64,000 nt of DNA from positions 1-64,000 of the forward strand of contig CAVRVD010000011.1 in the NCBI GenBank assembly GCA_963724535.1, written 5' to 3'. Positions 35,690 to 43,457 of this stretch are shown in pieces. The stretch is from JADJPO01 sp963724535. GTDB lineage: Bacteria; Actinomycetota; Actinomycetes; Actinomycetales; Kineosporiaceae. The translations under genes and the position numbers were made by a program. The first letter of the stretch is position 1; the number at the start of each line of letters is the position of its first letter. The notes beneath the pieces were generated by a model that worked only from the letters and a program-made list of their open reading frames with translations, was not told the origin of the DNA and searched no databases.

Positions 35690-36634
35690 ATGAACTCGAG
35701 CGAGGCACCCGTGAGCACTCAGACGTCCGCCTCCGCCCGGAACACGGACGGGAGGGCCGACACCCGGCCGGGGGGACCACCACCTGCTGATCGCGGCGCC
35801 GGCCGCCAGCCCCTGGTCAGGGGCCGGCACGATCACGAGCCGCTCGGCGACCCGATCCCGGTCATCGAATGTCGGGACGTCGACATCTACTACGGCTCGT
35901 TCCAGGCCGTGCACGGCGTGACCCTGCCGTTCGGCAAGCACGAGATCACTGCGCTGATCGGGCCATCGGGGTGCGGCAAGTCGACCGTCCTACGCTGCTT
36001 GAACCGGATGAACGACCTGATCCCCGGAGCGCGCATCACCGGGACCATCTCCTTCCACGGGCAGGACATCTACGCCCCCGAGGTCGACCCGATCGAAGTC
36101 CGCCGCCGCATCGGCATGGTGTTCCAGAAGCCGAACCCGTTCCCCAAGTCCATCTACGACAACGTCGCCTACGGCCCACAGGTCACCGGCATGAAGGTCG
36201 ACAACATGGACGACCTGGTCGAGCAGGCACTCCGCTCGGCCGCCCTGTGGGACGAGGTCAAGGACAAGCTGAAGCAGTCCGCCTACAGTCTGTCCGGCGG
36301 CCAGCAGCAGCGGCTGTGCATCGCCCGGACCATCGCGGTGCGACCCGAGGTCATTCTCATGGACGAACCATGCTCGGCACTGGACCCGATCGCCACGGCG
36401 CGTATCGAGGACCTGATGCTCGAACTGGTGGAGGACTACACGATCATCATCGTCACCCACAACATGCAGCAGGCAGCCCGCGTTGCGCTCCGGACGGCGT
36501 TCTTCACCGCCAAGGCCGCCGAAGGCACCGGGGACCGCACCGGCGAGCTGGTCGAGTTCGACGCGACTTCCAAGATCTTCAGCAACCCCGCCAAACAGGC
36601 CACCGAGGACTACATCTCCGGCCGGTTCGGCTGA
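35690..36634 (+). CDS. pstB: Phosphate ABC transporter ATPase PstB
   Basis: PstB hydrolyses ATP to drive phosphate import. Walker A is G-P-S-G-C-G-K-S-T, the Q-loop M-V-F-Q-K-P-N-P-F, signature L-S-G-G-Q-Q-Q-R, Walker B V-I-L-M-D-E-P-C-S-A-L-D, and H-loop V-T-H-N-M-Q. The chain is 314 residues. About 55 residues of a Pro/Arg-rich leader precede the ATPase domain (usual length ~258), so a later start is possible (GTG at 35,711). It is convergent with the PiT gene. Confidence 0.94.
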   Translation: MNSSEAPVSTQTSASARNTDGRADTRPGGPPPADRGAGRQPLVRGRHDHEPLGDPIPVIECRDVDIYYGSFQAVHGVTLPFGKHEITALIGPSGCGKSTVLRCLNRMNDLIPGARITGTISFHGQDIYAPEVDPIEVRRRIGMVFQKPNPFPKSIYDNVAYGPQVTGMKVDNMDDLVEQALRSAALWDEVKDKLKQSAYSLSGGQQQRLCIARTIAVRPEVILMDEPCSALDPIATARIEDLMLELVEDYTIIIVTHNMQQAARVALRTAFFTAKAAEGTGDRTGELVEFDATSKIFSNPAKQATEDYISGRFG

Positions 36635-36658
36635 TCCGTGCCTGGTGGATGAGCGCCC

Positions 36659-37688
36659 TCAGCTGCCGACCAGCTGACTCAACCGGACCAGGCCTGCGGC
36701 CGCCGCGAACGTGACCACCGGGGTGGCCACGGCGGCGGCCACCACCCGACGGACCATGCCCCAGCGGACCGCGCGCAGCCCCCCGGTGGACCCGGCGCCG
36801 ACGATCGCCGCGACAACGGTGTGCGTCGTCGACACCGGCACGCCGAGGACTCCCGCTGCGACGTAGAGCACCGAGGAGGCCACGCTCTCGGCGGCGAAGC
36901 CGGTGGCCGGGGTCATCCGGACCAGCCCGCGCGACATCGTCCGGATGATCCGCCAGCCCCCGGCCAGGGTGCCCAACCCGATCGCCAGGGCCACGCCGAT
37001 CCGGACCACCCCCGGCACCTGGCCGGCCGAGCCGAGGCCGCCTGCGGCGTCCAGGGTGTCGTCGAGCAGCCCGCTGCCGGCCAGCGCCAGCACCAGCACA
37101 CCCATCGTCTTCTGGCCGTCCTGCAGGCCGTGTCCGACCGACATCGAGGCCGCGGTCACCGACTGGGCCATCCGGAAGCCCCGGATCGCCGGCTCGTGCG
37201 CGGCGTCGCGAAACAGCCGCAGCGACACCAGCATCACCAGCCACGCCCCGACGAACCCCACCAGCGGCGAGAGCACCATCGGCACCGCCACCCAGATCAG
37301 CATCAGCGTCCAGTCCACGCTGGCCCCGGCGGCCAACCCGGCGCCGGCGATCGCTGCGATCAACGCGTGCGAGGACGACGTGGGCAGGCCGAACCACCAG
37401 GTCAGCAGGTTCCAGCCGAAACCGGCCAACAACGCCGCGAGCACCAGACCCGGTCCCGGGTTCGCTGACCGGGACCTCCACCAGCCGGGTCCCGAGGTTC
37501 TCGGCGATCCGCACCCCGAGCAGGGCCCCGACGACGTTGAGCCCGGCTGCCATCGGCAGCGCGACCCGGGGGGTGAGCGCCCCGGTGCTCAGCGAGGTGG
37601 CGACCGCGTTCGCGGCGTCGTGCATCCCGTTCGACCAGGCGAACACCAAACCCGCCACGACGACGAGGACGACCAGCGCGGCGTCCAC
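36659..37688 (-). pseudogene. Low-affinity phosphate transporter, PiT family (single frameshift)
   Basis: PiT proteins import metal-phosphate with protons. From GTG 37,688 the first ~75 codons read the N-terminal signature V-F-A-W-S-N-G-M-H-D-A-A-N-A-V-A-T-S and end in E-P-G. The family continues one base out of frame as G-L-V-L-A-A-L-L-A-G-F-G-W-N-L-L-T-W-W-F-G-L-P-T-S-S-S-H-A-L. The second signature is V-P-V-S-T-T-H-T-V-V. Removing one base from the CCC at 37,455-37,457 restores a full 342-residue protein. It is downstream of DUF47 (four bases) on the same strand. Confidence 0.88.
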
Positions 37689-37692
37689 TGCG

Positions 37693-38310
37693 TCAGCTCT
37701 CCGTGACCACGACGGTCTGGATCGCGTCCGCCACCACCTCCAGGGCCTCGACCACCCGGCGCAGCGCGGCGGCGACCTCCAGGTATCGGACCAGGACGGC
37801 CTCCTCGGTGACGGTGGTGGTCACGTCCAGCAGCAGCCGACGGTGGGCCTGGCCGGCCTGTTTGATCAGCACGGTGAGTTCGATCCACCGGGCGGACAGC
37901 GGGCCGGGGTTCCCGAGCCTGGGCACCGATGCACCGATGATCTCCACGGCGCGGACGATGAGCTGGACCAGCTCGGCGGTGCGAGCCGGCTGCTCACCGA
38001 CGAGCAGCACCTCCATGGTGTCCGCGACGGCCTCGATCCGGGCGGTGGCCCGGCGCAGCGACCAACACAGCCGGAACAGGTCGGCCCGGTCGAACGGGGT
38101 GACGAAGGAGGCGGCAAGCCCCCGCAGGACGGCGTGCGCGGTCGCCTCGGCGGCCTGGTCGCTCTCCTGGATGGCGCGGGCGGCGGCGCCCCGAGCCTCG
38201 GCGTCCACGTCGAGCATGACGCCGAGCTGGCCGGCTGCGGCGACCAGGTGGCCGGCGAGCTCGGTCAGGGTCTCCCCAAGCCGCGACTCGTCGCGGCGAA
38301 CCCGGAACAT
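37693..38310 (-). CDS. DUF47 (PhoU-like) accessory protein of the PiT transporter
   Basis: DUF47 proteins are all-helical PhoU relatives usually encoded next to PiT transporters, where they are thought to control transport. The 205-residue chain is almost entirely amphipathic helix, opening M-F-R-V-R-R-D-E-S and containing V-T-P-F-D-R-A-D-L-F-R-L and I-E-A-V-A-D-T-M-E-V-L. It lies four bases before the PiT start and 11 bases after the metallophosphoesterase stop, so the three form an operon. Confidence 0.9.
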   Translation of the reverse strand: MFRVRRDESRLGETLTELAGHLVAAAGQLGVMLDVDAEARGAAARAIQESDQAAEATAHAVLRGLAASFVTPFDRADLFRLCWSLRRATARIEAVADTMEVLLVGEQPARTAELVQLIVRAVEIIGASVPRLGNPGPLSARWIELTVLIKQAGQAHRRLLLDVTTTVTEEAVLVRYLEVAAALRRVVEALEVVADAIQTVVVTES

Positions 38311-38321
38311 GGCCGCACACG

Positions 38322-40175
38322 CTACCCCGCCGCGGCCTGCCCCAACCGAGCGGGCGGGGCGGACGGCACGGTCGAGGGGTTCGGCTGCCTCCGCGACTCC
38401 TGCTCGAGGGTTCCGGCAGGCCCGTCGTCCCGGATGTCATCCAGCTGCGAGTCGGGCTGGTCACCGGGGCGCAGCACGGTGCGCTGCACGGTCGCGGAGG
38501 CGAACCCGAAGCCGCCCACGCTGACCTCGTCGTAGGCCAGCACCTGCCCGGCCCGGGGCCCGCTGCGGGAGATGTGCAGCAGAGTGGCGGTCAGCGGCAG
38601 CGGTTCCCCGGCCTCGATGGCGCGGAAGTCCGCGGAGATACCAGCTCCGCCGGTCGACCCCTCGCGCATCACCAGGGTGGCGCCGTTCGCGCTCTCCTGC
38701 CAGGTCACGTCCCGGCTGTGGAAGTGGCCGGTGAGCACCAACGGCACCGCGCCGTGCAGCGGGGGGACGGCGTACGGCTCATGCACAGCGGCCAGGCCAA
38801 CCGGGCGGTCGGGGTTGGCGGCGTTCCACTCGGAGACCGTGCCGGCCAGCCGCGAGCCGGCCAGGACCTGAGGGTCGGTGGTCGACCCGACGTCCGGCTC
38901 GGGCGGCCGCAGGGCCACTGACGCTGAAACGGGTACTGACGCTGAAACGGGTACTGACGCTGAGACGGGTACTGACGCGGACGGGGAGCCACCCGGGGCC
39001 GATGGACCCGTCGATGTCGGGTCGGGCGGCAGCACCGGCGGCGCCGGGACCAGGGCCGAGCGCGTGCGGTCCGGGGTGAACACCGGGTCGCCGATGCCGG
39101 CGATCACGAGACCGGCCACCTCCGCCACCGAGCCGTTCACCCCGTCCAGGACCACGGCGTTCGGGTTCTGGGCGATCACCTCGGCGGTGCGGGCGGAGTC
39201 GTGGTTGCCCCGGACGTACACATACGGCACCCCGATCCTGCCGATCCAGGAGAGCGTCGAGGACTCCACGTCGGTGCCCCACGTCGTGATGTCACCGGTG
39301 TCGACCACCACGTCGACGCCGAAGTCGCGGACCAGCCGCCCGGTGAGGTCGTACCCGAGCGGGCTCAGGTGCAGGTCGCTCACGTGCAGCACGGTGACCA
39401 CGTCGTCGTCCTGGTCGTCGAGCACCGGCAACCGCCCGCTCATCGCGTACAGCGTGGTCACCGCCTCGACGATCGCGCCGACGCCGGCCCGGTAGCTCTG
39501 CAGCCGCTGCAGCAGCGAGTCCGCCTGGACGGCGACGTACGGCGCCTGGCTGAGCAGCCCGGAGAACTGGGGCTGGGCGAAGCGGTCGGGGGCGAAGGAG
39601 ACCATGGTGGAACCGGCCAGGCCGACGAGCAGGGCGCTCGCGGTGCCGCCGATGACGCTCACCTCGCGCCACCGGGTGCGGTAGACCAGCAGCGCCAAGG
39701 CTGTCGCAGCGCCCACCGCGCAGACCGCCGTCCAGACGGCCGCACGGACCGCTGCGGCGCGCAGGTCGTCCGGGGCCGAGGACTCCAGGTCCTGCAGCGC
39801 CTGCGGCGAGGCGAGCAGCGCCCGGGCACCGGCCAGGTCGACGGTGGCGATCTGGGCCTCCACGACCACCGGAGTGCGGTGGGTGGCGAAGGAGACCTCG
39901 CCGGCTGGGGGCAGCAGCACCCGGACGCCGGGGTGCAGGCTGGGCTTGACCCGGACCTGGGCCTCCAGCGGCCCGACCTGAGTGGTCACCGAGGGGGCGA
40001 GCGCTGCGCCGAGTGCGGATCCGACGATCACGATCGCCAGCAGTCCGAGCACCCGGGCCGCCCGTCGGGCGAACCGTCCACGACCGCGACGCGCCGCCTC
40101 AGCCGGCACTGGTGCTGGCTCGCGCAGGCCCTCGGGGGGATCGCTCCCGTCGGGGGCTTCAGTCGGCTCGGTCAT
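38322..40175 (-). CDS. Membrane-anchored metallophosphoesterase
   Basis: A 617-residue protein with one N-terminal helix (about 42-60) and two further helices near 185-235, followed by a calcineurin-like phosphoesterase domain. Metal motifs are in order: V-S-D-L-H-L-S, D-T-G-D-I-T-T-W-G, V-R-G-N-H-D-S and L-T-G-H-F-H-S. Between the G-N-H-D and G-H-F-H motifs is a Pro/Ser/Val-rich insert coded by 18-bp tandem repeats. Start ATG 40,175 was chosen because longer readings have an Arg-rich leader without support. The domain should face outside; co-transcription with DUF47-PiT suggests it releases phosphate for uptake (inference). Confidence 0.88.
   Translation of the reverse strand: MTEPTEAPDGSDPPEGLREPAPVPAEAARRGRGRFARRAARVLGLLAIVIVGSALGAALAPSVTTQVGPLEAQVRVKPSLHPGVRVLLPPAGEVSFATHRTPVVVEAQIATVDLAGARALLASPQALQDLESSAPDDLRAAAVRAAVWTAVCAVGAATALALLVYRTRWREVSVIGGTASALLVGLAGSTMVSFAPDRFAQPQFSGLLSQAPYVAVQADSLLQRLQSYRAGVGAIVEAVTTLYAMSGRLPVLDDQDDDVVTVLHVSDLHLSPLGYDLTGRLVRDFGVDVVVDTGDITTWGTDVESSTLSWIGRIGVPYVYVRGNHDSARTAEVIAQNPNAVVLDGVNGSVAEVAGLVIAGIGDPVFTPDRTRSALVPAPPVLPPDPTSTGPSAPGGSPSASVPVSASVPVSASVPVSASVALRPPEPDVGSTTDPQVLAGSRLAGTVSEWNAANPDRPVGLAAVHEPYAVPPLHGAVPLVLTGHFHSRDVTWQESANGATLVMREGSTGGAGISADFRAIEAGEPLPLTATLLHISRSGPRAGQVLAYDEVSVGGFGFASATVQRTVLRPGDQPDSQLDDIRDDGPAGTLEQESRRQPNPSTVPSAPPARLGQAAAG
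38917..38988. repeat. 18-bp tandem repeats inside the metallophosphoesterase gene
   Basis: ACTGACGCTGAAACGGGT occurs at 38,917 and 38,935, with one mismatch at 38,953, and a decayed fourth copy at 38,971. On the coding strand each unit adds six residues (P-V-S-A-S-V). The length is a multiple of three, so copy-number change keeps the frame. Confidence 0.85.
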
Positions 40176-40604
40176 GGTGGGCCCATTTCTGAGTCGGCTG
40201 GGGCGGACGACGGCTGACGCCGGATCGGGGCGACGTCGTCGTCGACGGTTCGTCGGCGGGAGTGCCGCCCCGGCACGCGGCCGGGGCGGCCCCCGCACTG
40301 CAGACTTCGGACCGGGAGCGCCTCTCGGCGCAAAGGCCGCTCGGAGCGGCTGATCGTGGAGCCCGGGGCTACCGCGGTCCGTCGTCTGATGAGACCCCGA
40401 TGGTGCTGTGGGGTGTCACCGGTGATGACCAACGCGGTCACCGTCGTCCATGTTCCCCGAGCCGTGAGAATTCCGGTAGAGCAGCACACGATCGGCCGCC
40501 GTCGAGGAGCCGGAGGGCATCGGGCAGGCTGCGCCGCCCTGGGGACAGGCCCAGGACACACAGTCCGGTGGTCTGCGGTGCCTTGCCGTTCGGTGCGGTG
40601 CCTG
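40176..40604. other. Gene-poor interval upstream of the metallophosphoesterase operon
   Basis: I see no reading frame here with believable codon use or a recognisable product. The part next to 40,176 should hold the promoter for the minus-strand phosphoesterase-DUF47-PiT operon. I searched by eye for 11-base TTCA repeats like the pstS site and found none. Confidence 0.4.
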
Positions 40605-41291
40605 TCAGTGCAGTCCGCTCTCCCGCCAGCGCGCGGCGGCCAGCTCCAGCTGGATTCCGGTGCGCAGCAGATCGGCGGCTCGACGGGTGAGGGCAACCGG
40701 CTCCTCCGGGACATCGTGGCGCGCCGCGGCGTCTGCCGGGTCGTCGGGGAGGTCGGGCTCGTCGTCCAGGTCGTCGGCGAGGACCGCCCACCCGGTGGAG
40801 ACCACCCGGCAGAACGCCGCCGCCCGTTCCAGCGCGACGCCCAGGTCACCGGTGAACGCCCCGGCCAGCACCGCGTCGGCCAGGGACTGCACCTCCTCCG
40901 GGCCGGGCGGCTCGCCGACCCCGGCGACCACCTCGTGGACCGGTGCCCGGTGCCGACCGGCCTCGAAGGCACGGGCCATGTCGAACGGATCCCGGCGGAT
41001 CCCGGCGCGGAGTGCGTAGAGACGCCACAGAGCGCCGGGCAGCGTGTCGGCCGGACGTTCGGCCCACAGATCGGCGATCTCATCGATGCCGTGCTCGTCG
41101 GCCAGGGCGACCAGTCGGGCGGTGCGCTCGTCGTCCCCGGCCCGCCCGTGCTGAACCAGTGCCTCGGCCGTCACGTGGGCCGCCTCGATGCGCTGCGCCG
41201 GGTCGGCGGCGCCGACATACGCGTCCGCCGCGGCCGGTGACAGGCTGGCCGGGCGGCGCGGACGCTCTGGGTTCCGCGGTTGCGGGGACAC
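40605..41291 (-). CDS. Conserved hypothetical actinobacterial protein
   Basis: I cannot assign a function. The 228-residue protein is mostly helical and soluble, with blocks such as A-A-H-V-T-A-E-A-L-V-Q-H-G-R, A-D-L-W-A-E-R-P-A-D-T-L-P-G-A-L-W-R-L-Y-A and E-E-V-Q-S-L-A-D-A-V-L-A-G. An acidic loop (D-D-L-D-D-E-P-D-L-P-D-D) follows. I recall similar proteins in Streptomyces as unnamed conserved proteins. The start is placed at GTG 41,291 because the conserved part begins ~25 residues later; longer in-frame starts are possible. Confidence 0.75.
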   Translation of the reverse strand: MSPQPRNPERPRRPASLSPAAADAYVGAADPAQRIEAAHVTAEALVQHGRAGDDERTARLVALADEHGIDEIADLWAERPADTLPGALWRLYALRAGIRRDPFDMARAFEAGRHRAPVHEVVAGVGEPPGPEEVQSLADAVLAGAFTGDLGVALERAAAFCRVVSTGWAVLADDLDDEPDLPDDPADAAARHDVPEEPVALTRRAADLLRTGIQLELAAARWRESGLH

Positions 41292-41398
41292 CCAGCCATG
41301 GTGACATCGCACGCCCGGGTTGCGCGATGCCGAGGGTGCGACACCCGATGGCGTGGCGCCCGGACGCGGATGCGGCTCGGGCACGAGACAGCCGCCGT

Positions 41399-41430
41399 GG
41401 TCGGTCCCGTCGACTCCGACGGGACCGACC
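41399..41430 (-). terminator. Hairpin terminator after the YegP/H1-like gene
   Basis: GGTCGGTCCCGTCG and its exact reverse complement flank a four-base loop (ACTC), giving a 14-bp perfect stem 27 bases downstream of the stop codon at 41,457. No strong T-tract follows, which is usual in high-GC Actinobacteria. Confidence 0.7.
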
Positions 41431-41456
41431 GCGGCAGGTCTGGGGCCGGACGCGAG

Positions 41457-41975
41457 TCAGACGGTGCTGCGGCGGCCGGTCGCGGCGGTCCGTCCGGTCG
41501 CCGGACGCGACGAGGCCGGACGACGCGGCGACGGGACCTTGGCGGCCACCGGCTTCGCGGCAGTCTTGGTGACCCGCTTCGCGGCGGCCCTGGCCGCCGT
41601 CCGGGTGGCCGGCTTGGCGGCGGGCTTGATGGTGCGCTTGCGCGACGCGCTCGAGGTCGCCTTGGGCGTCGCCTTCGGCGCCGGCTTGGCAGCGGGCTTC
41701 ATGCTCCGCTTGGCGGCTGGCTTGGCGGAAGGCTTGGCAGCGGGCTTCATGCTCCGCTTGGCGGCCGGCTTGGCAGCGCGCTTGACAGCACGGGCCGCGG
41801 TGGTGTCCTCGATCGCGGCGGTCACGGCGTTGCGGCGGATCGACTTGATCCCGTTGAGCGCCGCAGCCTTGGTCGCGTACCCCTGCGAGGTCGCGACGAC
41901 CTGGCCGTTCGGCGCGCTCATGGTGAACCGGAACGAGCCGGCCTTGTCCTTGTTGACGGTGAACTTCGCGGGCAT
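41457..41975 (-). CDS. YegP (DUF1508) domain fused to histone-H1-like Lys/Ala/Pro tail
   Basis: The first ~55 residues are a YegP/DUF1508 domain: A-K-F-T-V-N-K-D-K-A-G-S-F-R-F, then A-P-N-G-Q-V-V-A-T-S-Q-G-Y-A-T-K-A-A-A-L-N-G-I. The rest, to residue 172, is low-complexity P-A-A-K-R-S-M-K-P-A-A-K and related units, strongly basic, like eukaryotic H1 or mycobacterial HupB tails. YegP domains have no settled biochemical role. The tail suggests DNA or RNA binding (inference). Start ATG 41,975 opens directly with the domain. A strong hairpin follows the gene. Confidence 0.85.
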   Translation of the reverse strand: MPAKFTVNKDKAGSFRFTMSAPNGQVVATSQGYATKAAALNGIKSIRRNAVTAAIEDTTAARAVKRAAKPAAKRSMKPAAKPSAKPAAKRSMKPAAKPAPKATPKATSSASRKRTIKPAAKPATRTAARAAAKRVTKTAAKPVAAKVPSPRRPASSRPATGRTAATGRRSTV

Positions 41976-41991
41976 GGTGCCTCCGGTGTCG

Positions 41992-42052
41992 GGCGATCGG
42001 TGATCGCCTGTGATGCCTTCGGCTCCTGCGCCGAAGGTGCGCCGATCGGCGC
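41992..42052. repeat. Three consecutive perfect palindromes between two minus-strand genes
   Basis: GGCGATC-GGT-GATCGCC (41,992-42,008), CCTTCGGC-TCCTGC-GCCGAAGG (42,016-42,037) and GCGCCGATCGGCGC (42,039-42,052) lie in 61 bases. They sit between the stop of the HEAMH gene and the start of the YegP/H1 gene. The middle one is the best terminator candidate; the outer two could be protein-binding sites for control of the YegP gene. Confidence 0.6.
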
Positions 42053-42069
42053 GTCCGCCGTGGCCTGGT

Positions 42070-42849
42070 TCAGGTCCACGGGGGGTTCTCCAGCTGCTCG
42101 TCGTCGGCCCCACCTGGATGGCACTGCGCGCTGCGGTAGGCGGGCGGCAGGTCCGGGTAGACCTCGAGCAGGTATCTGCGGGACAGCTCACGGGCGGCGG
42201 GGTCCGAGGCCCCGAGCAGGGTGGCGGTGCGATGGTCGCGCTGCACGGCGGCGCACTCGGCCTTGGCCTCGTCGACCAGTCCGGCCATGTGCATCGCCTC
42301 GTGGGTGAGCACGTGGACGGCGATGACCTGCTCGACGTCAAGCCGCCTGACGTCCTCGGCGGCGCCGCCCCGGTCCGGGATGCTCGCGGCCCAGTCGGCC
42401 AGCGCCCGGCAGGTGTCGTAGGTGATCGTCGTCTCCGCCTTCGGCGCACCGTCCGGACCGAACTCCACGAAGCCACGTTCGGGGTGGGTCTGCAGCCAGG
42501 CCTCGCCGACGGTCTCGCAGCGGACGTCGACCTCACGCCCGGCGAGCTGGCTGGCAACCTCCGCCAACCGGCCCTCCAGCCGGGCGTGCCGGGCGACCGG
42601 GACGGCGCAGAGCATCGCCGCGGTCGCCGGCACGGCGACCGACACCATCGGGAACGGCCGAGGGCGGCCGAGGGCGTCGACCCGGGCCAGCGACCACCGC
42701 AGCGTGACGACGGCAGCCGTCACCCCCAGGCCGAGGCATACGATCAGCAACACATCGCGGCCATCGGCACCCGTTCGGCGCACCTGAAGGGTGCGCTCCA
42801 CCGGACCCGGCCGGGTTTGCCAGCGGCTGCTGGGACAAACCAGGCCCAC
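42070..42849 (-). CDS. Hypothetical membrane protein with HEAMH zinc-metallopeptidase-like motif
   Basis: I do not recognise a named family. The protein has two hydrophobic helices (about residues 33-50 and 68-86) and then a soluble domain with V-H-V-L-T-H-E-A-M-H-M-A-G at 179-190, matching the HExxH zinc-binding motif of metallopeptidases. Acidic residues that could be the third ligand follow (V-D-E-A-K-A-E-C, 193-200). Cysteines at 111, 147 and 200 could form disulfides if the domain is outside. The start is uncertain: GTG 42,849 is the longest, GTG 42,783 has a better-placed GGAG. Divergent from the next gene. Confidence 0.7.
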   Translation of the reverse strand: MGLVCPSSRWQTRPGPVERTLQVRRTGADGRDVLLIVCLGLGVTAAVVTLRWSLARVDALGRPRPFPMVSVAVPATAAMLCAVPVARHARLEGRLAEVASQLAGREVDVRCETVGEAWLQTHPERGFVEFGPDGAPKAETTITYDTCRALADWAASIPDRGGAAEDVRRLDVEQVIAVHVLTHEAMHMAGLVDEAKAECAAVQRDHRTATLLGASDPAARELSRRYLLEVYPDLPPAYRSAQCHPGGADDEQLENPPWT

Positions 42850-42932
42850 TCGGGCAGGGCGGGCGGGTAGGAACCGTGCGTGGTTGGCCGGCGTCTCAGA
42901 GTCGTGCTGCCGTCACGCCGAGGGAGAACGTC

Positions 42933-43457
42933 ATGCAGGAGCCGACCGGCCGGTCCGCCCCGCCTCGTCCGTCGTGGGTGTTCGCCGGTGCCGCCGCCGG
43001 CGCCGCGCTGGTGCTGATCGCCGTGGTCGTGGCCATCGGGCTGGGGTGGATCCGGTCCTCGGACGACGCCGCGGCGCCCGCACCTGCGCCGAGGCCGACG
43101 ATCACGCTCACCGATGCCGAGGCCGACGCCGCCGCCTCCTGCATCGCCCCCAGCGCCGAACGGATGCGGGCCGAGAACGACCTGGCCTTCGCGGGCACCG
43201 TGCGCGAGGTGGAACCCGGCAGCGCCCTGTTCGACGTGGACCGCTGGTACACCGACGAGGCGGCCGGCACGGTGCGCCTGGAGCGGGTCGGCGAGATGCC
43301 CGGGCTGCTCTACACACCGGACCTGCAGGCCGGGCAGCGCTACCTGATCGTGGCCACCGACGGCGTGATCCGCTACTGCGACCCGTCAGGGCCGTGGAGC
43401 GCCGAGCTGGAGCGGCTGTTCGAGGACGCCTTCGGCATCGGGTCGCCAGCGGGATGA
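42933..43457 (+). CDS. Hypothetical membrane-anchored protein
   Basis: The 174-residue protein has a short cytoplasmic N-terminus, one helix (W-V-F-A-G-A-A-A-G-A-A-L-V-L-I-A-V-V-V, about residues 15-38) and an external domain with two cysteines (S-C-I-A-P-S and R-Y-C-D-P-S-G). The latter includes A-F-A-G-T-V-R-E-V and V-D-R-W-Y. No family was recognised, though the F-x-G-x-V plus W-Y pattern resembles small OB-like secreted domains. ATG 42,933 with AGGGAGA upstream is preferred. The stop overlaps the next gene (ATGA). Confidence 0.75.
   Translation: MQEPTGRSAPPRPSWVFAGAAAGAALVLIAVVVAIGLGWIRSSDDAAAPAPAPRPTITLTDAEADAAASCIAPSAERMRAENDLAFAGTVREVEPGSALFDVDRWYTDEAAGTVRLERVGEMPGLLYTPDLQAGQRYLIVATDGVIRYCDPSGPWSAELERLFEDAFGIGSPAG

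Noticed and set aside
36659..37444. PiT gene starting at the internal ATG 37,444 as a complete shorter protein
   Set aside because: This would lack the N-terminal signature N-G-M-H-D-A-A-N, which is present just upstream in the other frame.
37440..37470. Programmed ribosomal frameshift in the PiT gene
   Set aside because: No slippery heptamer with downstream structure is evident and PiT genes are not known to use frameshifting; a one-base sequence change is simpler.
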